A stretch of DNA of 64,000 bases from Alisma plantago-aquatica (GCA_963693085.1 OY856409.1:521799803-521863802); one strand, 5' to 3'. Positions 11,722 to 23,937 are shown, numbered from the stretch's first letter. Numbers and translations: made by a program. The notes: a model not told the origin generated them from the letters alone.

Positions 11722-13391
11722 ATAAAATGTGTCCCAAGTTGAAATATCACAAGTAGCACCCCACCATGGACTGACACAAGGAAAACTATAACCAAAATCA
11801 TTTTTATCATGCATTAGCTTAGAGCATGCATCTATATCACCTTTAACTAAAATAAATGTAGTTGTATGAAACCATAGGGAAATAGAATGATGAACCAAGA
11901 CATGCCTAGGACCTATTGTTAATAAGAGTGAATTACCATTCTCCTTAATAACAGTCAACCACTCAGGTAACTAGATATTTTGACATGCATTGAATTTTGA
12001 TCCACTTGTTGAAGATAAGAGTACATTAAATCCATATGAAGTCTTACCATGTGTGGATTGTATACATTGTGCAAATATTGGTTCAATCAAGATTTGTTTT
12101 TCAAGAGTGCCCAATTTGAGGATGACATCATTATGAAGTATGTCCTAAGGTATGGAATCCAAAAAAATGTTGGCCCAAATTAAATGAGATATGATAGATT
12201 CTTTGTGTTCTAACATTCTTTTCAATACATTATCTTCATTTTATTTTGGATTGTAATCTCTAATGAAATCTATGAGAAAATGATTCAATCATGATGAACC
12301 ATGTGATGTATTGGTGATGAGTATATAACACATCTTGGGTAGTAAAATCTTATGCTATGAATACATAAGCAGGTAAAGAATACATATCTTGATCCACTAA
12401 AGAATTAATGACTCCTAAAGAAGATAAAGCATTGACCCTTATGCCCACGTCCTAATTGACATCCTGGAGGAATATGCTCTTCTAAAAGATCCTTTATATT
12501 GTGCCCAATCCCGGAGTTATTTCTATACATATGATCATCTATCAAGAAAATAAATGCAATATCTAAATGATGATGAGCCACATCAAACCATAAACTTTGT
12601 GTTTGTGTATGGAACCACCCATAAGGGTTAAAATAGTCATTCTGTCCCCTTGATAGGTGCCAAATATATGGCTACTAAACTTCAAGCTTTGTGCATAAAG
12701 ATTCCAATGACCTATAAAAAGTAGACCCAACCATTGAGGATACAGTACATCTAAGAAATTTTTCCATCTAATATACTACCTTACCCCGTAGATTTGGGAA
12801 TAAAGACATGAAACAAGTGTCTTGTCCAAGATAAAGATCTTACTTCAAAAAGTCCTAACAAATGGTGATTGAGATAAGAGTTAGTATTTCTAAACCACAA
12901 AACACTTGGTTTCCATCTTGGTTGTAGGTATAACCAACCTACTACTAAAGATATAGTAGAAAGAAATTATATAAAAGGAGCTCCAATATAAAGATCTTCA
13001 TTTGTGCATAATGCAATTGCATACCGCCACAAATAAACACGAGAATAAGAAATATATATGGGTCTGAATCCACCCCCACAAGTAAAGTCTTCTATAGTGG
13101 GTTGACTAAAATTAGGAAATTACATGAGCAGTAGGTCTTAAATGTAAGGGGTTATGTACCCATGACTCAAAATTTCCTTGCCAAGCTACATGGAAGAGGT
13201 TTCTGGACGTCCACAAAAAAATGATTTCTGACTGCTCAAAGTGAGAAGCAAAAATGTTATGATAAAGGTGTTCCTAAGTAATATCATCATGACTTTTTGA
13301 AGTCATGTGTAGTTGCAATACCAAACAAAATATAATGAGTAGTGGGGTCTTGAGCTAAGCATTGGCTAAACCCTAGAAATCTTAATGCCAT
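11722..13391 (-). pseudogene. psaB: Nuclear plastid DNA: psaB pseudogene (5' three quarters)
   Basis: The intact plastid gene encodes the PsaB core apoprotein of photosystem I. Here, on the minus strand, the ATG at 13391 starts [19 protein letters not shown]. Further blocks include FGIATTHDF, a QTQSLWF...[12 protein letters not shown] stretch, [48 protein letters not shown] and finally GYSFPC...[13 protein letters not shown] sequence ending at WDTFY. Blocks are in PsaB order over roughly the expected length, but with many stops and frameshifts. The copy is cut at 11721 by an LTR, so the rest of psaB would lie beyond that element. It is a dead nuclear insertion (NUPT), not a working gene. Confidence 0.9.
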
Positions 13392-13416
13392 AATGCTTTT
13401 CAAATAATCCCAGACA

Positions 13417-13639
13417 TTATCCTACATTAGTAATTCTTACTATGAAGAATGTCCATGTTGTGGCGATTCCACCCAGAAGGTAATGGGTTACTCCTACAAC
13501 ACGTCCTTATACAATGCACAAGGCCCTAGACTGAGTAACATGACCAACTTTTAATTTGTTATGAGCAAACCATGGATCCAATAAGTTCTTTCTAATAACC
13601 ACATCCACTAAATAGAAACATTAAACTAAAAGCAATATG
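13417..13639 (-). pseudogene. psaA: Nuclear plastid DNA: psaA 3' fragment
   Basis: Directly upstream of the psaB copy on the same strand, separated by 25 bp, is the C-terminal end of psaA. It starts around 13633 with AFSLMFLFSGCGY, then an in-frame stop, then HNKLKV, RALCIV and GVTHYLLGGIATTWTFF, and ends in VG with a stop at 13419-13417. The psaA-psaB adjacency with a short spacer is the plastid operon arrangement, which makes transfer of one plastid DNA piece the simplest origin. There is no psaA sequence beyond about 13639. Confidence 0.88.
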
Positions 13640-13989
13640 GATAGGGCCTTGCTTTGTTGTTGTGGAGGAGGCCATAATTTGGTCCCCCGTAGTCTGTTGT
13701 AGAACTTCACCACCACCACCTCAAGCATCACCACCTCCACCATTGTAACCCTCAGTCGGCAGTGGAGTTGGAGTGAGTATCAAAAAGCATCAAAATCCTG
13801 CACTTTTGATCTAATATATTTATGGTCAGATATAAAAGTGTGAGATCATGTCGAATGTTGAGCATATGTGTGCCATAAACTAATACCTAAAATAAATCAC
13901 AAAGTACAAGAATTGTAGTATACTAGAGAAGAAGAAAAATTAATCATAGTACAAAAATCATAGTACATTAATCCATACTCTAAGAGACT
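13640..13989. other. No recognisable feature
   Basis: This stretch has a short CCA/CAC-rich segment (ACCACCACC runs near 13710-13745) and no supported gene or repeat. It may be flanking DNA of the plastid insertion or the worn 5' part of the LINE fragment to its right. Confidence 0.5.
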
Positions 13990-14870
13990 GTGATATGTTC
14001 AACGAGATTTGGTCTCGATTACTAGATTAGAATATTTTGCCATGCTTCATGATAGAGACATCTGCTCTAGATTGGGTTAGAAGAAACTTGAAGATCGATG
14101 CAAATCACACAAAGTTGTTTCTAATGGCCTATTGGTATATGGAAATGTCGCAATGAAAGTGTATTCAAGGGGAGGATGCATGAAGTGAGACATAAAGTGG
14201 CTATATAAAATGGGAAGTCATTGCAGCTACTTGTGCATGGGAATTGAGAATGAACAGAAATGAAGTTGTGGACTAAGTGAATTGGATCAGACTAAAGCCA
14301 GGATGGCTGAAAGAAAATGTTGATTCAACATTCAAGAATAATATCACTATAGGTGCAGTAGTCGTCAGAGATACCATGGAATCTTGGCAAGGATTATGTT
14401 CGAGAATGTCTAAAGTTATGAGCCCAACTGAAGCATACAACTGGTGCAATTCTTTTTGCAATGGAGTTAATGCTCGAAGCAAAAGTGTAACATCTTATCA
14501 TGATCTCAGACTGTAGAATGGCCACGATCATGATAAAGGAGGACATATCCAAGAATATGAAGCATGCAAGATGGCTATGGAAGATTCAATCTTTAACAAA
14601 AAGAAATCCAAATTAGTCCATCATACATGAATGAAGAGAGATTAATAATGTGGTAGACGGGATGCAGAAGAAGGCACTAAAAGAATGTTGGAACCCTATA
14701 GCATGGTCAAGGACTCTTTAAGACCTGATCAACCTACTGCCAGAAAAATTTCATGAAAGCAATGACGTTAGTTGAGATTTTAAGCATGTATTAACAACTA
14801 CCTTTGATCGATTGCTTGAAAAGGAAGGGCAAGATGAATAATAAAGCCTCCTGATGTATTCCCAAAAAAA
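13990..14870 (+). pseudogene. L1-type LINE fragment: RNase H domain and 3' end
   Basis: Plant L1 LINEs encode one large ORF2 ending in an RNase H domain. From about 14275 the plus strand reads KPGWLKENVDSTFKNN followed by IGAVVVRDTMESWQG, the start of that domain (the PPPGWVKLNVDG...GGVLRD pattern). After a frameshift come SPTEA, VVFAMELMLEAKV and MATIMIKEDIS-like blocks, then LINLLPEKF near 14730. The upstream part 13990-14270 is consistent with the region just before RNase H. An A-rich stretch near 14860 may mark the element end. It is 5' truncated and frame-broken. Confidence 0.7.
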
Positions 14871-16174
14871 AGAGAAGAAGAACAATTACTGGAGTAATTG
14901 AAACTTAAAAAAGTGGCCAAGAATATATGGTCCTAACACTCATAGTGCTAGTAGTTTTTCCAACTCCCAAGCAACATCTTCAAAAACTTGACACAAAAAA
15001 CTATGTGTGTGTACAATCCAAGTAATATAAGGATTTGAGGTCTTACTTGTTAAAGTCTGGGAGTTGGGCTAGTAGAAACTACTACTATCTACTTTTGATC
15101 ATCTAAGCCTAAGAAAACATTAAATCTATTTGATTAATGAATGAATGGTTAATTCCTAAATAATTCAATATGGTTTTCAAATTCATGAAGTGATAACCTT
15201 AAGATGTCATCTTTCACCACATCAATTAATTATAACAGACTCAACCAATCATTAACACATAATTTTAGCAATTAGGATAAGAGTTTGCATTTTAGCACTA
15301 CGTATTTCCATATCATAGCATTGTATTTGAATAGTTAAAATCCTATGTTTGTGGTGTCTAATCTAGTTGAATCAATCAGAACAAACCTAAGAAATAATCT
15401 TCATAGACATGTAGCTGCTCTCATGCATTGTGATATGTGTCTGTGGAAACAATCCAAAAAAAAGGTTTTTCAACCAAAATAATTGCCTAATTTTTTACTA
15501 ATGGTGATTAAGCAAGATAGATACAAGAAGAATTGATTTCAATAAAATCAAAAATGAAATTATATATTAAAGAAAATTGATTACATGCAATAACATCATG
15601 TTGGGATACTCCGAGGTCCTAAGCATACAAAAAATTAATTACTCACATTTGATATCATCACACAGTAATATAGAAAAGAAGAAGATATATGCATAAGAGT
15701 GATGAAAAAGAACAAAGAATATGTAGTGGACGCTTATAGCAACTCATAGAACAAATTTGGATGATTTTCGTAGGTCAAATTGGGCTCTGGATGTACTTTT
15801 GTAGATAATTTCCTTACCTCCATGTTCTTCTCCTCTCAGCCATCAACATTTCATAACAATGTGATGGGTGCCCCTCTCCAAAAATTACATATTTGGTGAT
15901 CTAATTTCAAGAGTTGAAATCATGGGTGTCAATTCTTATGATGTAATCACAGTCCACGATATATGTGATATTTTGTTTCTATCGATGGGAGAGTTGATCC
16001 ATCTATTCAACATAGACAAAATCAATTTTAGGCAACTGCAAACCTCTAATGCTCTTGACAATATATTGAGTGTTTTCTACAATTAATTCGATGCTATTGA
16101 CTGTCTTGTATCTACCCAAACCCTATGAGTTGTATGGTCCTCAAGCAATAATTTCGATGTTGTTGGTGGCTTTT
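14871..16174. other. AT-rich DNA without supported gene
   Basis: A 72-residue open frame at 15868-16086 has no recognisable features and is about what chance gives at this base composition. I see no terminal repeats or structural RNA here. Confidence 0.5.
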
Positions 16175-16326
16175 TGTGATGGCATCGATCTTTTTTCATG
16201 AGAATCCAATTTAACCTGCAATGGAAGCATGCAATGTATGCAGACAAACTATAATGTGAAAATATATGCCCAAATACATGTCAAATAATGTAAAACGATT
16301 CACAATCAGTTACACTGTATTACAAT
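16175..16326 (-). repeat. Possible LTR-end fragment related to the long Ty3 LTR
   Basis: The stretch starts TGTGATGGCATCG, close to the long LTR's end read in the same direction (TGTGATGGCACG at 3057), and has a later GCAATGGAAGCATGCAAT resembling AAATGCGGAAGCGATTAAT. It is cut by the copia LTR at 16327. The match is short and no primer site precedes it, so this is tentative. Confidence 0.3.
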
Positions 16327-16468
16327 TATTGAATCAATTGGAGAGAAACCCTTGACACACTGCATGGTTAGGGTGTTGGTATATATAGAAGAAACTTTAC
16401 ATATTTCACTCATAGGTCCATGACCATTTCCCACACTATAAGTAGGTCCCTATACATACATATTAACA
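16327..16468 (-). repeat. Copia 3' LTR (about 142 bp)
   Basis: On the minus strand it starts TGTTAATATGTATGTATAGG immediately after the polypurine tract. Shared with the right copy are AGGTCCCTATAC, ATAGGTCC and AGAAACTTTA-type blocks and GAAACCCTT. The other end is worn (AATA where CA is expected). Confidence 0.7.
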
Positions 16469-17206
16469 CCCCTCAGTTTGGAGTATATATATCATATTTT
16501 CACAACTTGTTACATAAGTATTGAACCCAACAATCATTCAGGGGACTTTGTAAAAAGATCATCTAATTGATCTTCTACCTAACTGCTGACAACTAAATCA
16601 ACTTCTACTAAATCTATTCTCATAAAAAATGACAATCTACTTCAATATGTTTGGTTCTCTCATGAAAAATAGGATTTTGGGTAATGTGGACAGTAGCCTG
16701 ATTGTGACATTTCAAGTCCATAGGAGCTTCCTATATGAAGCTACACAGTGACGAATTTGTAGGAACTCAGATATTGCTAGGGCCATAACTATATACTCTT
16801 ATAATGAACTAGACCTTGCTACAATAATTTGCTTCTTACTCTTCTGAGTGACAAGATTCCATCCAACAAACACACAATGCCAGAGATAGACCTTCTACCA
16901 ATACTAAATCTAGTTCAATCAGCATCTCAAAAAACATGTCTATGTAGATGTCCATGATTTTCATATAGAACTCCCTTGTCATGAGACTTCTTGAGATACC
17001 TCAGAATGTTCATCACAACCTCCATATGACATGTGCATCTTATTCATAAACTAACTAACAATAGTAGTTGTTAAGGAAATATCAAGCCGATTTATAGTAA
17101 AATAAAGTGATTTCCCAACAAGTCGTATGTACCTACAAGGATCATGAAGTAATTGTCCATGTGCCATGGATAATCTGAATTTAGGACCCATTGGAGTATC
17201 AGCAGG
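16469..17206 (-). pseudogene. Copia RT end and RNase H (decayed)
   Basis: From 17206 downward the minus strand continues the copia polyprotein with RPADTPMGPKFRLSMAHGQL and then GRCRYIRLVGKSLYFT-like sequence, the usual RT/RNase H junction (PADTPMDPN...). Later blocks resemble GWNLVTQKSKQ (WRSKKQ), EYIVMALA (EYRAMA), [10 protein letters not shown] ([10 protein letters not shown]) and end near the polypurine tract. Stops and frameshifts are frequent. It is continuous with the RT at 23938 once the intervening LTR is ignored. Confidence 0.75.
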
Positions 17207-17780
17207 TCTAGTGTAAGGACCCTAACCTGGGTTTTGGGCTAACCCTATTTGTTTTGCTTAAATAAGTTGCTTATAACATTAATCTAATCCATTGAGGTGT
17301 TTTGTTATCATATGACATGTTTATGTTACAAGTTTGATCATGTTTGAATGTTGTTTGAGCAATGTTTGCTTGCCTTCAAACAAAGTGTAATTTACCCAAG
17401 ATGAGGAGTTATCTTGCAATATGTCACATAATGAGTGTGACCTTAGTGCTTTAGCACCATAAGAGAGATAATGATGCCATGGGGTTCCTTGTGGAGAGCT
17501 CAAGTCTCAAGTTGAGCCTATGTGGATGATGCTTGTGCTTTATGTGCTAGTTTTGGTGTAAATTACAATTTACCCAAAGTAAAAAAGTTAACATGCAATT
17601 TACCATCTCTAGAGTGTTCCTTCCCTCTCTTGGCATCATCTAGAGGAGAGGGAGAGAGATGGGCTCCTTGCTTGGATCTTGGTTGTGTGGTAGCATCTTT
17701 GGTGATGTTTAGAACACATGAGAGAGATGTGTTTTTTCTCTTAGATGTGATATCTCGGGTTAGAGGACCTTGGAGAGGTT

Positions 17781-18006
17781 GCCTATCGATTTGTGAGTAT
17801 GTAGGGTTATGCCCTATCAGTTTGTGAGTGTGTAGGGTTATGCCCTATCAGTTTGTGAGTTTGTAGGGTTGTGCCCTATCGATTTGTGGGTGTATAGGGT
17901 TATGCCCTATCGGTTTGTGATTGTGTAGGGTTGAGGCCTATCGGTTCGTGAGTGTGTGGGGTTATTCCTTATCAGTTTTTGAAGTGTGTAGGGTTTTGGC
18001 ATATCG
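17781..18006. repeat. 31-bp tandem repeat, about 7 copies
   Basis: The unit has the form GCCCTATCAGTTTGTGAGTG followed by TGTAGGGTTAT. It is degenerate from copy to copy and lies just upstream of the LTR promoter. TAGGGTT resembles the plant telomere heptamer, but only one such heptamer occurs per unit. Confidence 0.85.
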
Positions 18007-18164
18007 AGAATGACCTTGGTAGGAGACCAAGAGGGCAATATCTAGCCTAGATCTTATCACCATGTCTTGCATGTTGTTGCATGTGGCCTTTGTACGTGGA
18101 CAAGTGTCACCTAAGCTCCTAAGATGATGACACCTCTCCTTTGATCTCTCTTTCTTCCATCAAG

Positions 18165-18171
18165 TATATAA
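18165..18171 (+). promoter_or_regulatory. LTR TATA box
   Basis: TATATAA lies in CAAGTATATAACCCCC, followed by a pyrimidine-rich CTTCTTCACACAAG stretch, like the start region of a plant transcript. It is about 950 bp into the LTR. Confidence 0.55.
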
Positions 18172-18839
18172 CCCCCTACTTCTTCACACAAGTAAACCCT
18201 TTCATCCATTCTTGTTCCTCTCCTCTTGGTGGACGAGTTTGGGATCTTATGGAGCTAGAGGAAGTCCCCATGGAGCTTGGGAGGTCGAGTTCCTTGCTCA
18301 TGGTGATCCTTGGTTCAACTTCCATCTTGGTGAGTTATGTTTCTTTGATAGCCATTTCTTTGAGCTCTCTCTTCTTCATCTTCTTCTTCTTCTCTCAGCC
18401 ATGGATCACACCTTATATGAAGGATGATTAAGATGGGGTTCTCTCTCCTTCCTTTCTTCTTGAGCTATCATAACCTTGGCACCTTTTTTCTTGAGGTGAT
18501 GTTGAGGTCGAGTTGGGACTCTTGATGGACTATCCTCCACCTTGAGAATGTGTTCTTTGGAGCTTTGATCATGGAGCTTGAACCCTTAAAGAAGACCTTC
18601 TTAAGGCGGGTTATATAACTCTTAGACTTCTTTGTTATTTTCACTTTTTCATTTTCTTATGTTGTTCTTCGTCTCTAGATCATTCATCTCATATATGGTA
18701 GTAGTTAGTAATGGATTTGAGGACTATTTTGATGAATGAATCTCATTTGGTTTTCTATCCATATCTTTCACCTTCTTGCCATGATAGTAGGTGGACTAGT
18801 CGCTGAGTTTCCTAAGGTTGAAGATGACTAATTTGATAC

Positions 18840-19480
18840 ATGCACTATGTTGTGGGTGGTCGTCATGACTTGTGGTGTCCAAACGGATACATCATGTGAT
18901 AAGCTGTCATGACTTGGGGATGCTAACCAATATGCTTTGATGGGTGCTAAACCGTCTTGACTTATAGATTCCAAAACCAATATGTTGGCTAGACCGACAT
19001 GCCTTGATGGGTGTTAACCTGTCTTGTCCTAGAGATGCTTAAACCTATATGTTGTTGAGCCGTCATGACTTGAGTATGCTAACATGTCATGCTCTAGTGG
19101 TGCTTAGACTGATATGTTGCTAAACCAATATGCTTTGGGGGTGTTATCCCATCATGACCATGAGAATACCTTGTTAGCTGGTCTGCTTTGAGTGTCAGCC
19201 ATGACACCCTAGTGGAGCAAGAGATCGACACACTTTAGTGTAGGGTTGCTCGATATACCTTGAAGTGGTGAACCATGATACCTTCCTGAAACCCTAACCC
19301 TAACAGCCCGTCACACCTTCAAGTGGAGTTTCCCATCACACTTTCAAGAAGGGCAAACTGATACACCTCTTGTGTGATTAATTTGATACCCCAAGTGTGC
19401 TAACCCATCACACCTTATGTGTAGTTAACCCAACATGCTTGGACTAATGATAAATTGATACTCTTGGATGAGCTCATCCG
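18840..19480. repeat. Degenerate motif array in the solo LTR
   Basis: Variants of CCGTCATGACTTG, GCTAACC and AATATGCTTTGATGGGTG alternate every 30-50 bp, including the self-complementary GTCATGAC. The array corresponds in position to the palindromic array of the 5.1-kb LTR but has a different consensus. Confidence 0.6.
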
Positions 19481-19985
19481 ACACACCTGTTGGATAAATT
19501 GGACATTAGCACACCCTTTGTTTTGATGATGACAAACATTTCATTCTTGTGGATTTAACGTGCTACTAGAGTTTTTCAGGGTTCAAGGAAAATAAGGAGA
19601 TCATACTAAGTGGATAATTGAAGATCAATACAAATTGAAGTTCAATACAAATTGAAGATCAATACACTTAAATGTTTAATATTTTCATGATTGTACTCAA
19701 TGTAAAAACTTGTACAATTATATAATGTACAAGTACTTAGATATCATGTAAATCAAGCGTTATATCTTTCATACCTACCCAAAACCCTATGTCACACTCA
19801 CATGAATATTTTAGGGTTAAGTCATCAATAGGACCTCACACACATTACAAAACTTTGCAAATCTTTAGTTCTGAGCCAAAATTCGGACGACAATATTGTG
19901 GACCGAAATATAGTTGTTGTAATAAGTTTAGTTGTCAGAACCAGTCAGTCATCTGGTCGACAATATTGTGGACCGAAATTTTATC

Positions 19986-20007
19986 CGGTCGACAATATTG
20001 TCGACCG
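19986..20007. repeat. Perfect 22-bp palindrome in the LTR
   Basis: The core GGTCGACAATATTGTCGACC extends by one complementary base on each side. Two imperfect copies (GGTCGACAATATTGTGGACC and a CGACAATATTGTGGACCG variant) lie at about 19885 and 19956, upstream of the TATA box. Confidence 0.9.
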
Positions 20008-20144
20008 AGAAAAGTTCTAGAAACTTCGCATTTAATGCGAATTTAGCTGTTGCAAGCCAACTACTTTATAACTAACGACTAGTTAAGCACTAAGAACACT
20101 CTAGACACTCCCTAAAACATCCCTAAATACTTGTAAACTATTCC

Positions 20145-20153
20145 TATAAATAG
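20145..20153 (+). promoter_or_regulatory. LTR TATA box
   Basis: TATAAATAG in CCTATAAATAGGAGAGGCC, conserved with the copy at 10962. Confidence 0.65.
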
Positions 20154-23100
20154 GAGAGGCCTTAGGACACTCAAATCATCACTTGCATACACAATACACA
20201 AGTTACACTTGAGCATCCATTCTTGAGAGCAACAAAGTTGAGATTAACTTATTATCTTCTTCCTTGTGCTATAGAGTTGTGTCCTATAGCTACAATCTCC
20301 TAGCCACCACACTACCACGTTCATCTATAGTGGATAGGAGATCTAAACACTTGATATAGGATCAAAGTGATGTACTTCATTGGTTAAGTATCTTCTTTCT
20401 TCCAATCTTGTTCTCTTTTATTGTATATTGTTCTCCTTGACTACTCCTAGGTTGGAGGCTGTTGAAAGGAGGTGTGCTTGAGATTACTTCAAGGAAGGTT
20501 GCTTCATGAGAGGTTGGAGCTACTTCCAAAGAAGGCTATCTCAAGTGGTGGAGCTACTTCAGGTGGTGAAGGCTGCTCTGTGGACTTGGAGTTACTTCAA
20601 GAATGCTACTTCAAGGAGGTTGAGGCTACTTCTAGGTGAAGGCTACTTCAAGGGTGTAGAAGGAAGGTGATTGTATTTTATGTAACATCCTTGCGAGGTA
20701 ATAAAATTAATCACTTTCAAAATCCCAATAGGAAACAATCGGGTAGTGGACTGACTACCTTATATTTCTAAGGTAGGAAACACTCGACATCCTTGTGTCT
20801 TCCTTGTTTCCTCCTACTTCTTGTTCAAGTGTTTAATTGTTTAATTAACTTTAAAAACTCCAAAAATCTCTATTCTCCCCCCCTCTAGATCTTTCAACAC
20901 CTAGATGTGTTACCTTGACACACCATGAGGTAGTCAAGTCGGTACATGTGGATGAGGTGAAACTGATATCACATGATGAAGGTTGAAGGATATGCTTAGA
21001 TACCCAATGATGTACACATATTAGCAATGTATGTCATAGAAGAGTGTTGTTTTGGATAATGTTTTATAAATATTAATTGCTTCTCCTAAGCCTAGTAAAC
21101 CATGGGATGATGTTATATGAGTGGTCCATATGTAACGATAGAGTTTAGCCCTAGACTCTCCAACAATGGGGAAAGTAATGGATGTAGGGTCCAATGGTTG
21201 AGTATCCATATGATAACCTAAATCCTAGAAGAATATGACCCATGTGCTCATTTTAATGAAAGATTATAATCCATGACAAGTGTCCACTATATTTCCTTTT
21301 CATATAATCTTAACTTGTGAAGTGATGTTAATGACACAACTATGTGAATATATATATGATAGTGGTGGTGAGCCTTCTTGGGATCAATGGATGTTAGTTT
21401 TGAGTAGAAATCATATGAACAATTTAATGATCTAATAAGTGCCTTGTGGATAGTTTGAATTGAAACCCTCTAGTTATGTAATCTAAGGCTTGACATTCCT
21501 TAGCATAATAATGTGGTTGATAACTTGTGAAGGGTAATAACATACGGGTCACATAATGATGAAACATTATGTTAGTGCAATAGTCAATGTGTTGTTGTAG
21601 CCCACACATAACTTATTGACATGATACACATGCATTTATGAAATGGCGATACCTAGTGTTGATGACGCAATAATCTATGCATATCTAACTAATTTTGTTC
21701 AAACCTAAATTAGTTTCAAGAAGGTGGGAATTGGTGTGATTAGGGTTTGGTGATGTAACCGTGAGGTAAAACCCTAATATGTTATATGTGAAAATGTTTG
21801 ACCCTAATTCTAAGGGTAGGTCATATTATTGGGTGTGTAAGAAAAGAAAGCATGATATTGTGCATTCTCTCTCTTTTAATTACATAACTTTAACCTTGTG
21901 AGTTAATGGGGTGTTATAATTAATGAATACTATGAAGGTGGTTAAATAATATCAAGCATTGGCTATAAGTATTGGTAAGGGAACATGGAAAGGATGAATA
22001 TGTGAATATACATGCTTGATTACACTATCTAATTCTTAGCCTTATACACTCCAACTTATGGGAGGGAGTCAAAGTTAGATATTTGAGATAAAATGATGCT
22101 TGAGAATCCTATGTGGAATAAGCATGAAGCTGAATCCTACATCAGAGAACTTATGATGCATTGCTTGCTTTATGTAAAGGTGTTTAATATGTTTGAAATA
22201 TTTCCTATCTAAATGTAATAGCTATTGATTTCTATGGCAAGTATATGTGATGTGGAATAAGTGATGATTGGCATAAGTAATGCTTATATGCCCAATGAAA
22301 CATGATGAGATAACAATGAATCACAAGTATGATGTGATGGGTCTTAGGACCTAGAAAGGGCTTAATGCCTAATTGAGGTGATATCCTCTCATACTGGAAT
22401 AAGGGATTGATCTCCCATGGTGATGTGACATTGGTAACAGCCTTGAGAGGCTATATAATAGTGGTGATGTTATTGTGAATGGCAATGATATAGGCATTAT
22501 GTGGTGATAGTGTGACAAGCTCACACCTTGTATGTTTACATCTGTTGAAAGTGTGTTATGCCCTCATTTTATAGAGTTTGTTATGGTTTTATACATTGTA
22601 ACTTGGTTGATGCTAAAAGACACTTTAATTGGTCAAATTAATCAAGTTGAATCTAATCATGTAGCTTGCCCAGTGCCATAGATCAATTCAGTGTCAACAT
22701 CTGCTAGATGGTGGAGTGAGTTTAACTTAGAGCACATATTTTGAATATTTGGGGGTGAGGACGAATATCCCCTTACGTCCAGGATATGTAACACATGATT
22801 AGTTGTGGGCCATACCCTAGAAGAGTGCGGCTTCAGGTCGTAGCTCAGAGATATTATGTTTATGAGATTTTACGGGATTGGTTGCGGGCCATACCTTAGA
22901 AGAGTGCGGATGCGGGCCATAGCTTAGTTTCACTAGTGTCGCGTCCTATACCAAGGCAGGCTAGGTTTGCACAGGTGGACTATATGTCACTGGAAGAAGT
23001 TGACTCATGATGTCACTGTAGGTTCACTCATGTACAAACCACAAGGTGGTGAGGTCGTGGATTCTGGCTCTTCCATTAGACCTTGTATGGCACCGATTTC

Positions 23101-23937
23101 GACTTAGTAGTGGTCGGTTGGATTTGGGTGGTACGACTCAATTCCTCAGGGCATAACCAATATGTAATCAGTCATGTAGTATACATGCATAGGATCAAAT
23201 ACGAGAACATTGTATGAGGCTTTGCTTTGCTTTTATATTGTTAAGTTTATAACAGTTATACATGTCCTTCATATTCCTTTCAATTTATTAATTGTTCTAC
23301 TACTCAGTGGAAAATGCATATTACTATTCTATTTACATTATCCATGACATATATGTCATTTAGTTGATCTTGTTCAACCTACTCAGTATGTTAGCCCATC
23401 TATTTAGTTATCTGCGGTAATAATAGAGTTGGCAGAGAGTTATATCTCTCGTTAGGACTGGTGTCTCACCCTATTGGTTAAAAATCTTTTAGGTGGATTT
23501 GCATGCCAAGCTAAATTTCAGATAGTTGAGGACATAAAATGAAGAATAGTTACACTTGGTGGATCATGGTATATGGATAATCTCTAGTAATAAAGTCATA
23601 TGTGTCATCCTTGTGCACTCGGGTCCTTGGGGGTGTTCTCAATATGTTTTGATGATGTGATGATCGATATGTAGTTTTTGACTTGTGTGCCTTTGGTGGT
23701 ATGTACATGGGGAACTGATACCTTATGTAACAGGTTGATTGGAAAACAATGTTGTAACACCTTGAATATATGTTAGGAAATGCAAGTGTTGACTCTTTTG
23801 GAATAAATCTCATCTTATGATTCTTGTTGCAAATAGGTTTTAATTTCTTGTGATTTTTGGTAATCCACTGTTAATGGTTGATCGTGGTTTAAGTTTTGAG
23901 TAATATCACTTTGTGTGGCAAAGGGCATCACATATAA

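Larger units (their letters stand above)
19488..20896 (+). mobile_element. Solo LTR, TGTTGG family (1409 bp), perfect 5-bp TSD
   Basis: It begins TGTTGGATAAATTGGACATT and ends ATCTTTCA. It is flanked by ACACC at 19483-19487 and 20897-20901. It matches the 3' LTR at 10166-11721 along its length, including the TATA box and the AGGTTGGAGCTACTTC repeats. It lies inside the solo LTR at 17212-23932, so it is the youngest layer of this nest. Confidence 0.88.
17212..23932 (+). mobile_element. Solo LTR of the long-LTR Ty3 family, nested in copia pol
   Basis: It starts TGTAAGGACCCTAACCTGGG and ends GGGCATCACA, matching both ends of the 5.1-kb LTR at 3057-8195 read in the same sense. Without the nested 1.4-kb LTR it is about 5.3 kb. 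Flanks are TCTAG on the left and TATAA on the right; the copia reading frame across the site predicts TCTAA on this strand, so each copy of the target duplication appears to carry one change. No gag or pol lies inside, so this is a solo LTR left by recombination between two LTRs. Confidence 0.82.

Noticed and set aside
11722..13391. psaB as a functional photosystem gene
   Set aside because: Many stops and frameshifts, nuclear repeat context, and truncation by an LTR; it is a pseudogene.
17781..18006. CRISPR-like array
   Set aside because: Degenerate head-to-tail repeats without unique spacers in a plant LTR.
18141..18431. 96-codon plus-strand frame starting near a TATA box
   Set aside because: It lies in the LTR leader downstream of the LTR promoter; hydrophobic low-complexity peptide and no relation in the other LTR copy.
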